Origin: Tildeniella nuda ZEHNDER 1965/U140
GTDB taxonomy: Bacteria > Cyanobacteriota > Cyanobacteriia > Leptolyngbyales > Leptolyngbyaceae
Reading direction: 5' to 3'
Length of the DNA stretch: 64,000 bases
Assembly: GCA_019358895.1 (NCBI GenBank)
Contig: JAHHIG010000008.1
Coordinates: 62,001-126,000 of the forward strand
The notes under the pieces are model-generated. The model was not told the origin of the DNA, searched no databases, and worked only from the letters and a program-made list of their open reading frames with translations. Both the position numbers and the translations under genes were made by a program. Shown piece by piece: positions 27,419 through 34,478 of the stretch. The number at the start of each line of letters is the position of its first letter. The stretch's first letter is position 1.

Positions 27419-28264
27419 GTGATTGATCTTTCTAAACCACACAGCGATACCTCTCTACTACCCGCTGTCTATATCGTGGGCGCTGGACCAGGCGATCCAG
27501 AATTGTTGACTGTCAAAGCACAGCGACTGCTGTCACTGGCAGATGTTATTCTCTTTGCTGATTCGCTGGTGCCTGAGCAACTTTTGCAGGATATACGTCC
27601 CGGAGCAGAGCTGATTCGCACCGCAGACAAAACGTTGGAAGAAATCCTGCCGCTGATGGTGGCACGAGTGCAGGCAGGCGATGCTGTAGTTCGCTTGCAC
27701 TCTGGCGATCCTAGCCTTTATGGAGCGGTGCAAGAGCAAATGCAGGCGCTTTTGGAGGCTGGCATCCCGTTTGAAGTCGTACCGGGGATTAGTGCGTTTC
27801 AGGCAGCAGCAGCGAAACTACGGGTGGAGTTAACAGTGCCAGGGGTAGTACAAACGCTGATCCTGACTCGCATGAGCGGTCGCACTGAAGTGCCGCCAGC
27901 AGAAGAGTTGGCAACGCTGGCAGCCCATCAAGCGAGCCTGTGCCTTTACTTGAGTGCCAAGCATGTGGAGTCGGCACAGGCAAAACTGATGCAGCATTAT
28001 CCAGTAGACACGCCAGCCGCGATTTGTTTTCGTTTGGGCTGGCAGGATGAAAGCATTTGGGTGGTGTCGTTGGCAGAGATGGCAGCAACGACCCAGCGAG
28101 AAAACTTGACGCGGACAACGCTTTACATTGTTAGTCCTGCTTTAGCTGCTGCAACGATACCGGAAGCGTTTATCCATTCTGGTCAAAGACGTGAACGATC
28201 GCCCACACGATCGCGCCTCTATAGTCCCAGTCATTCTCATCTCTTTCGCCCCGAAAAGGCGTAA
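27419..28264 (+). CDS. cobM: Precorrin-4 C11-methyltransferase
   Basis: A SAM-dependent methylase of cobalamin ring synthesis. The 281 residues start at GTG. They show the tetrapyrrole methylase pattern: VYIVGAGPGDPELLTVKAQRLL, then VVRLHSGDPSLYGAVQEQ and VPGISAFQAAAA, with TLILTRMSGRTEVP typical of CobM/CbiF. The last 30 residues are a basic, probably disordered tail. No other cob gene is adjacent, and I see no cobalamin riboswitch upstream. Confidence 0.93.
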   Translation: MIDLSKPHSDTSLLPAVYIVGAGPGDPELLTVKAQRLLSLADVILFADSLVPEQLLQDIRPGAELIRTADKTLEEILPLMVARVQAGDAVVRLHSGDPSLYGAVQEQMQALLEAGIPFEVVPGISAFQAAAAKLRVELTVPGVVQTLILTRMSGRTEVPPAEELATLAAHQASLCLYLSAKHVESAQAKLMQHYPVDTPAAICFRLGWQDESIWVVSLAEMAATTQRENLTRTTLYIVSPALAAATIPEAFIHSGQRRERSPTRSRLYSPSHSHLFRPEKA

Positions 28265-28396
28265 GCAGCGTGCCACTTCACGGAAGCCATGCTGAAAAAC
28301 CAATGCTGAAAGATCAACGGTGCGATCGCCACAGAGTTTCCGGATTCGCTCAGGTTCGCCGTGTTGTAACTCTTATGAAGCACTCATAGGTAACAG

Positions 28397-28424
28397 ACCC
28401 ATCGGCATTGCTGGTGGGTTTTTT
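28397..28424 (+). terminator. Probable rho-independent terminator after cobM
   Basis: A stem ACCCATC/GGTGGGT (one T-G pair) with an inner GCA/TGC pairing is followed by six T. It lies 130 bases beyond the cobM stop, so it may instead end a short transcript in between. Confidence 0.6.
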
Positions 28425-28468
28425 GTTGTCTTGCGGCGCTGCCTGTGCCTGGGTTTGAGGCAAAGCTG

Positions 28469-28573
28469 TCATACCAATTCTACAAAATCGCCTTACAGAT
28501 TCGTTCTTGCTGCTGACCGCTGACCGCCAGTCGAAGCTTGCCTGTGTAGCTACAGTTTAGTGAAATGGTATGA
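28469..28573. repeat. 105-bp inverted-repeat element with ATACCAATT end
   Basis: Left end TCATACCAATT and right end AAATGGTATGA pair at 10 of 11 positions. The terminus matches the element at 37064-37178. It lies in the 346-base gap between cobM and the LapA-like gene. Confidence 0.6.
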
Positions 28574-28610
28574 GAATAGAGTTGATGCTTTTTCGTTCGC
28601 CAATTTCCCC

Positions 28611-28853
28611 ATGAAAGCCCTTGCCATCCTTTTGACATCCCTCATGCTTGCTGCCTGGATCAGCGCGATCGCGATTCTGGCGATCCAAAACTTCAGCCCT
28701 GTAACGCTACAGCTTTTGGGCTTCCAATCGATCGCGATGCCAGTTGGTGTGGTGCTGGCATTCAGCGTGGCGCTGGGTCTTTTGGGCACTGCGATCGCTC
28801 AACCCCTGCTGGGAATCTCCAGTTTTCAGCGCGAGGATGACGAAGACTACTAA
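28611..28853 (+). CDS. Small membrane protein, LapA/DUF1049-like
   Basis: Starting at the ATG at 28611, the 80 residues contain two hydrophobic segments (1-27 and 38-65) joined by NFSPVTLQLLGFQSIAMPVG. This pattern is typical of LapA-domain proteins (LPS assembly protein A/DUF1049). It ends in an acidic tail DDEDY. The precise role is unknown; membrane location is clear from sequence. Confidence 0.75.
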   Translation: MKALAILLTSLMLAAWISAIAILAIQNFSPVTLQLLGFQSIAMPVGVVLAFSVALGLLGTAIAQPLLGISSFQREDDEDY

Positions 28854-28880
28854 AGAGGCTTGAGACTGACGCAAACCTCG

Positions 28881-30029
28881 TCACAGGGCGTAGACTTGCC
28901 CGTCAATTAACAGGCGCGTGATGCCTTTTGCCTGGAGATGGGATGAGGTTTTCTGGAGCATCTGGGCATCCGGGAGCTTGATGACTCGCTGCGTACGAGG
29001 GTTGGAATACCGTTTGGCGACACGATGATTGTCAAAGATAGGCAGCGTTTTTGATAGCACTTCGGCTTCTGGAATTTGACCTAAATCGCCAAATTCTTTT
29101 AAGGGTCGGGCAATTAACTCAGCCGAGCGATCGACGACCAGATAACAGGTGCGCGGTAAAGATGCCTCTGCTAACGGCAACACCTGAACCAGTGCTTTGC
29201 CAGCAATCCGACCGCCAGCGAACAGTGCACCGTTCCCCAGATCGTCGAGATCATCGTCCTCTAAGTCGTCATCAAGCTCATCGTCAAGCTCATCGTCAAG
29301 CTCATCGTCAAGCTCATCTGCTAGATCGGCTTCATCCAATAATTCTTCGCTTGTGATCGCCTCAGCCGCCTCTGCTGTCAGAAGTTCATCGTAGATTGGC
29401 TCAGGATAACGATCGCTTGCGTCATCAGGCGTTAAAGCCACATCATCGAGAGCGGCGATCGCTGAACGATCCACTCGCTCTGGCGTTTTTGTTTTGATTG
29501 TGGGCGGCGCAATAGGAGGAGTAGACGGATCTGGTTCGACCGGAGCCGAGGAGCGCTTCCGCAGTCGCCGTCCATTTGCCGTTTGCGACGCAGGCAGCGA
29601 CTCTTCTGGCAGGGTTTCTTCTGTGGATATTTTAGGCAGCGATACGTGTGAAGGCAGCGCGATCGCGTCTGCAACCGCATCCGTACTTGGAGCGACCAAT
29701 TCCTCGTAGCCGCGCTGCTCAGTGGTCGCGACGACTAATGGATCAGAGGCAACGGCTTCAGAGTCCATCACCGCAGACTCCACGACATCAGAATCCATCA
29801 CCTCAGAGTCTAAATCTAAGAGAGAGGGTTCGCTAGAAGCACGGCTGCCGCGTTTTGTCTGAATGAGCGTATCGTACTCCGCTTCAGAAAAACTATTTTT
29901 GAGAATGCGGCTGATTGTACTGTTGCTTACCCCATACCGACTTGCCAGGGTTGACGTGGTCTCACCTGGATGCCGATAGAGTTGCAGCATTTCTTGTTTA
30001 TCAGACTCGGTCAGTTTTCGAGGGGTCAT
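28881..30029 (-). CDS. Cyanobacterial HTH protein with acidic repeat linker
   Basis: Residues 1-50 form a transposase/Hin-like helix-turn-helix (LYRHPGETTSTLASRYGVSNSTISRILKN). A 200-residue acidic, disordered linker follows, including DELD repeated from 12-bp DNA units. The conserved C-terminal domain of about 110 residues starts near GKALVQVLPLAEASLPRTCYLVVDRSAEL and ends AKGITRLLIDGQVYAL. The architecture points to a DNA-binding regulator or nucleoid protein rather than a transposase: there is no DDE domain and no flanking inverted repeats. Function unknown. Confidence 0.75.
   Translation of the reverse strand: MTPRKLTESDKQEMLQLYRHPGETTSTLASRYGVSNSTISRILKNSFSEAEYDTLIQTKRGSRASSEPSLLDLDSEVMDSDVVESAVMDSEAVASDPLVVATTEQRGYEELVAPSTDAVADAIALPSHVSLPKISTEETLPEESLPASQTANGRRLRKRSSAPVEPDPSTPPIAPPTIKTKTPERVDRSAIAALDDVALTPDDASDRYPEPIYDELLTAEAAEAITSEELLDEADLADELDDELDDELDDELDDDLEDDDLDDLGNGALFAGGRIAGKALVQVLPLAEASLPRTCYLVVDRSAELIARPLKEFGDLGQIPEAEVLSKTLPIFDNHRVAKRYSNPRTQRVIKLPDAQMLQKTSSHLQAKGITRLLIDGQVYAL
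29277..29312. repeat. 12-bp tandem repeat encoding DELD
   Basis: Three perfect CTCATCGTCAAG units with degenerate copies on both sides, all within the acidic linker of the HTH protein. The frame is preserved because 12 is a multiple of 3. Confidence 0.85.
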
Positions 30030-30185
30030 GCGTTAGGCTGCGGAGAGAACATGCCATTTGCTTCATTCTATGCTGAAGCACTGCCAATCTGGAGACGATC
30101 GCGCAATCAAAACCAAAGATGGTACAGCATCCAAAATGGCTTCTCTGCCGACTTCGGCGATCGGCTGCAAGCGGCGATCGCAGCG

Positions 30186-31346
30186 TTAGGACGAGGCACG
30201 TCTGCGACCACCTGTTCGACTGCGGGCACGACTCGACAAATCGTGCTCTAGTGCCGCACCGATGCCAAACAGTACACCGCTAAACACCCAAAACACTTCT
30301 AAAAAGCCGCCACTTTGATAGTTAGCTAAGTGCGTCGTCGTGTACTTGAACCAGATATCCGCAATGTAAAGCGAAAACGCAGCGGCAGCGATCATGCGCC
30401 AGGACTGGGCAAATCGCCCTCCCCAGAATGCTAACAGCAGCGTCGTTGCAATGATGAGCAGCAACACATCACAGACAATGTAGTAGCCATTCACATAAGG
30501 TTTCAGCGGTTTCAGCGTTTCCTCTAATGCAAGCACCCACTCTGGCGGTGGGGCTTTCTGCTCAGCAGCAGGAACAGGTACCGTTTGATTTCCCGGCACT
30601 GCCTCTGCTGGCGCTTTTTTCTCTCCTGCCGTCGGTACAGGTGCGATGACAGCTGGGGCAGACGGGGACGCGACTGGCACTGCTGGCTTCGCTTTCACAG
30701 CCGGAGCAGACTTGGGACTCGCTTTCAGAACCCCTGGCTTTGCCGTTGGTTTCGCCGTTGGCTTCGTGGCAGGTGCTGTTTGTGCCGCTACAGGCTGCAT
30801 CAAAAGAGCTTGCGGCATACTGCCAGATACGGGCGACGAGACAAACCACGCAATCACAATGCTGATCGCTGCAATCACGGTAACCACACCCCACTGCCAG
30901 AGTTCTAGATTAAGCCGCCTGGAAGCAACGGCTAGAACGATGCCGACAATGAGAAAAATGTAGGTGAGGATGTAGAAGAAATCTCCGGGAGAGACATCAG
31001 CCTCTTGTCCTAAAATCGTTTCCCAGTAGAAAAAGAGTAACCCGCCCAGGAAGTAGAACAAGAGACCTAGCCCAATGCATAGCCATACGTTGCGACCGCT
31101 GACAATTTGTGGGCTACGCCAGTTTCTAAAGCACAACCAGGCGGCAACAAAGTAAGCGATTTCTTCAAACGCTGTGGTGCCGATCGAATACCACAGTGGG
31201 CGATCTTGTCCCGGTAGAGGCACGCTGAAGAGGAGAAAGAACAGCAACGCCAGGACTGCCAGGACAATTTCAGCCAGGACGATCGTCTGTACCGATGGAA
31301 ACGACTTAGGAGAACTCGATGATTTGTCCAAGGAACTGCCTACCAA
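30186..31346 (-). CDS. Multi-pass membrane protein with Pro/Ala-rich loop, unknown
   Basis: The 386 residues have about five hydrophobic segments in the first 180 residues. A soluble loop (about 185-275) rich in Pro, Ala and Lys follows, with PTAKPTAKPG and KAKPAVPVASPSAP-type repeats. Two to three more membrane segments come next and an Arg-rich end closes the protein. Family not recognised. The loop could span the cell wall or tether the two membrane halves. It follows the Npun_F0813-type gene in the direction of transcription, with a 119-base gap. Confidence 0.65.
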   Translation of the reverse strand: MVGSSLDKSSSSPKSFPSVQTIVLAEIVLAVLALLFFLLFSVPLPGQDRPLWYSIGTTAFEEIAYFVAAWLCFRNWRSPQIVSGRNVWLCIGLGLLFYFLGGLLFFYWETILGQEADVSPGDFFYILTYIFLIVGIVLAVASRRLNLELWQWGVVTVIAAISIVIAWFVSSPVSGSMPQALLMQPVAAQTAPATKPTAKPTAKPGVLKASPKSAPAVKAKPAVPVASPSAPAVIAPVPTAGEKKAPAEAVPGNQTVPVPAAEQKAPPPEWVLALEETLKPLKPYVNGYYIVCDVLLLIIATTLLLAFWGGRFAQSWRMIAAAAFSLYIADIWFKYTTTHLANYQSGGFLEVFWVFSGVLFGIGAALEHDLSSRARSRTGGRRRASS

Positions 31347-31465
31347 GCTTAAAAAGGGAATGTTGAGCGGATGTGAAACAGGCGGTTAGCAAGCATGTCT
31401 ACAGCAAGACTCGCATCGTAGTCGAAAGTAATGGTGATGAGACAGGGCGTGAACATTTCTTTAAG

Positions 31466-32137
31466 CTAATGCCACATCTTGCCTAGCGGCGATTGATTGA
31501 GCCAAGCCTGAAAAACCGTGCGATCGTTGCTCGACAGATCTTGCAAGGTGTCGATCGCGCGGTCTGCAAACGAAGTATTCCCAAAATAAGCCTTGCCTAA
31601 ACGATGCAGCTCCTGTAACAGCGTATTCAGGTGGTGCTCTTGCCAGGGAGGAATTTGGGCAGCATCAAGGGGATCGACTGTCAGCAAATATTTAATTGCC
31701 TCTGGCGAGTCTGCCTGTGGAAACCGCCACTGTTTAAAGACTTCAGCAATGTCCTTTTGAAATAGCCCTACTTGCCGATGACCCAACAAATCTTCAATAT
31801 CGATATAAACTCCCTGTAGCATGAGAAGACATGCTCTGATGTAAATCGGTGTTGCCGTCGTTTCTCCACCACCAGCATCCGCATCGGCGGTCAGTTGCTC
31901 CATCCGAATTTTGCCCCAGACGCTGTAGCGCTCCGGCTCCTCCAGCAGCACGCAGGCTTTCCCCTGGTTGTCTGTCAGATCGCGCCAGAATGTCTTTGCA
32001 TCTTCTTCCTGGCTAGCATTGAAGACATTCAGCAAGCGAAACGTTTGCCCCTGATAAGTAAGGATCGGAATTTGCTGATCCCGCTTCGGGTGCTGGACAC
32101 TTGTAATCTCAACATCCTGCCTTTTCAGAATAAACAT
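31466..32137 (-). CDS. Npun_F0813-type conserved cyanobacterial protein
   Basis: A 223-residue soluble protein beginning MFILKRQDVEITSVQHPK, with conserved YQGQTFRLLNVFNASQEEDAKTFWRDLTDNQGKACVLLEEPERYSVWGKI. I believe this is the family named after Nostoc Npun_F0813. It is widespread in cyanobacteria without a known function. No catalytic motif is visible. It is transcribed ahead of the membrane protein at 30186-31346. Confidence 0.65.
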   Translation of the reverse strand: MFILKRQDVEITSVQHPKRDQQIPILTYQGQTFRLLNVFNASQEEDAKTFWRDLTDNQGKACVLLEEPERYSVWGKIRMEQLTADADAGGGETTATPIYIRACLLMLQGVYIDIEDLLGHRQVGLFQKDIAEVFKQWRFPQADSPEAIKYLLTVDPLDAAQIPPWQEHHLNTLLQELHRLGKAYFGNTSFADRAIDTLQDLSSNDRTVFQAWLNQSPLGKMWH

Positions 32138-32697
32138 GACGCTGCCAATTAACTCCTGTCTGGGCTGGGCGTTTAAGCGGGATTATCTGATGTGATCTCG
32201 CCAGTCAATAAAGCGATGGTGCGATAGCCGTTAACTTGCGATAGCCGTTAACTACAGTGACAGTTAGCTGGGGTGATCCAAGATAAGAGGCTGCTTAAAG
32301 CAAACTAAAATACACCATACCTTAATCAATTCCCCTTTTTGGGTGATTAGTTTACATCACCTCAAGGTTTGGGTCTTTTTGAATTCTAATCGTATTGAAC
32401 ATCAACAGTGGCTGAGCATGTGTGACTAAACTTTAGAAACTCAAACGGCGAGGCTGACTGTCTCTCGTGCGAGACCAAAGACTCCATGTGAACCTCAGCG
32501 CCATTTGCCGTCCAGATTGCGTCGCTTGATAAGGCACTGATCGCGCAGATAGAGCAAGAGTAGCGCAGAAAACAAGAGTTGATCACGGTTTAGCCGAAAC
32601 ACATCTAACGCATTCTCGACGGTCGATCGCTCAAAGTTCAGAGCGAACGCAAGAGCTTCTTGGTTTATGCTGGTTTTATCACGTTATTTTGCACCAG
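32138..32697. other. Gene-free stretch upstream of tRNA-Arg
   Basis: No gene seen in 560 bases. It holds a 16-bp direct repeat GCGATAGCCGTTAACT at 32221-32236 and 32238-32253. The tRNA promoter should lie near 32640-32690 but I cannot define its boxes. Confidence 0.5.
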
Positions 32698-32770
<73 letters not shown>

Positions 32771-32806
32771 CCTCGCATTGTTGACCTCATTGAATCGGAA
32801 TGAATC

Positions 32807-33250
32807 ATGGTTAAGTATCGGTCTGCTATCGCGTTTATTTTGATGCTGATCACAGTCACGTGCGTGAGTTTTGGCTGCACCGCAGCAGAAAAATCGGTGT
32901 CTTACACCACTACCCAGGTCGAGGAAATCCAAACCTATGCTGCCGAGGTTTCGGAACTGCGCGATCGTCTGCCTGAGTTAGCAACGCTGGTTGAAAAGCA
33001 GAACTGGACGTTTGTGCGGAACTTTATTCATGGACCCTTGGGAGAACTGCGTACCAAAATGGTGTACATTTCGCGGAATCTGCTTCCAGATGATCAGATC
33101 AAAGCCCGCGATCGCGCCAAAGAAACCTTCAAGAGCCTGGTAGCGATCGATGCGGCAGCCGAGAAGGAAGATTACAAAGCAGCCGTTCGCAGCCTTGACA
33201 AAACGATTAAAGGATTGGACTCGTTTTTGGAACTCGTTCCCCAAGGTTAG
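32807..33250 (+). CDS. psbQ: Photosystem II lipoprotein PsbQ (CyanoQ)
   Basis: The signal peptide ends VSFGC, so the mature protein begins at lipidated Cys24, as for CyanoQ on the lumenal face of photosystem II. The remaining 120 residues are a four-helix bundle type: VEEIQTYAAEVSELRDRLPELATLVEKQNWTFVRNFIHGPLGELRTKM, then AKETFKSLVAIDAAAEKEDYKAAVRSLDKTIKGLDSFLEL. It helps stabilise the oxygen-evolving complex. The FAD-oxidase gene begins 26 bp downstream. Confidence 0.93.
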   Translation: MVKYRSAIAFILMLITVTCVSFGCTAAEKSVSYTTTQVEEIQTYAAEVSELRDRLPELATLVEKQNWTFVRNFIHGPLGELRTKMVYISRNLLPDDQIKARDRAKETFKSLVAIDAAAEKEDYKAAVRSLDKTIKGLDSFLELVPQG

Positions 33251-33276
33251 AGCGCTACTGAGTTTTCTCACTGCTT

Positions 33277-34392
33277 ATGGCTCATGTTGTTATCGTCGGC
33301 TGTGGTATTGTGGGAGCCGCGATCGCCTACGAGCTGAGCCACGTTGAGAGGCTGGCGATTACGGTGGTCGATCGCCAGCAACCAGCCAAAGCAGCAACAG
33401 GCGCAGCGCTGGGTGTGCTAATGGGAGCCATTAGCCAGAAAACGAAAGGCAACAATCTGCGGATGCGGCTGGCAGGCATTGAGCGCTACAACACCTGGGT
33501 GCCTGAGCTAGAAGCCGTAACAGGTCAAAAAATTTTGTTTAATCAGCAAGGGATACTTCGCCTTTGCTTTGAAGGAGAGACACTGGATGGATGGCGGAAC
33601 CTGGTCGAAGTGAGGCGATCGCAGGGTTTGTCGTTAGAGATTCTTGATCGCAATCAACTTGTAACTAACTATCCCCAACTAAATTTGGAGCGGATTACGG
33701 CGGCTGTTTACTCGCCGTACGATCGACAGGTTGATCCCACAGCGCTGACTCAAGCATTGGTGGCTGCCGCTGCTCAAAAAGGTGTGACGTTTCAGTTTGA
33801 TACCACTGTGGTCGGGGTGGAGCCGCGCGATCGCTCGGTTCCACTATCCGAAACCGCTCTCCAGCAATGCCAGCAGGTTTACACTACACAGGGTTCGCTG
33901 ACAACGGACTGGCTGATTATTGCTGCTGGTTTGGGGTCTACACCGCTCACCGCGATGCTTCAGCAAACCGTCGATATTCGTCCAGTGCTGGGGCAAGCCA
34001 TCCATGCGCGCTTACCCAAACCGATGGGGCAGGCTCAGTGTCAGCCTGTCATTACGGGTGAGGATGTCCACATTGTCCCGCTGGGTCAAGGAGATTACTG
34101 GGTTGGTGCCACAGTGGAGTTTCCTGACACAGCATTGCTTCCAACTGCAAACTCAGCGATTTTCAACAACATGATGAAGCAGGCAGTCGCGCTGTGTCCT
34201 GAGCTTAAAAGCGGCACCGTTATTCGTTCCTGGTCAGGCTTGCGTCCCCGTCCTGAAGGTCGTCCAGCGCCGATCGTGGAGCGTCTCCCTGGCTACTGCA
34301 ATGTGCTGTTGGCAACAGGGCATTACCGCAATGGTGTTTTGCTGGCACCCGCGACAGCAGAAAAAATTCGACAACTAATCGGCGCGGTTTAA
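33277..34392 (+). CDS. FAD-dependent amine/amino-acid oxidase (DAO family)
   Basis: The 371 residues begin with the dinucleotide-binding motif VVIVGCGIVGAAIAYEL and end with the DAO pattern GLRPRPEGRPAPIVERLPGYCNVLLATGHYRNGVLLAPATAE. The length and the GHYRNGVLLAP end resemble glycine oxidase ThiO. No thiamine genes are near, so the substrate is open. It closely follows psbQ and may be co-transcribed with it. Confidence 0.85.
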   Translation: MAHVVIVGCGIVGAAIAYELSHVERLAITVVDRQQPAKAATGAALGVLMGAISQKTKGNNLRMRLAGIERYNTWVPELEAVTGQKILFNQQGILRLCFEGETLDGWRNLVEVRRSQGLSLEILDRNQLVTNYPQLNLERITAAVYSPYDRQVDPTALTQALVAAAAQKGVTFQFDTTVVGVEPRDRSVPLSETALQQCQQVYTTQGSLTTDWLIIAAGLGSTPLTAMLQQTVDIRPVLGQAIHARLPKPMGQAQCQPVITGEDVHIVPLGQGDYWVGATVEFPDTALLPTANSAIFNNMMKQAVALCPELKSGTVIRSWSGLRPRPEGRPAPIVERLPGYCNVLLATGHYRNGVLLAPATAEKIRQLIGAV

Positions 34393-34478
34393 GGAAAACC
34401 GAGTTTCTGGACGCAACCTGACTGCTCAAACGAGATTGCCCCGTGAAGCAATCCGGTTTCTGCGTCAGCCTTATGACT

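Noticed and set aside
28881-30029. Transposase gene
   Set aside because: Only the HTH resembles transposases; there is no catalytic domain and no terminal inverted repeats around it.
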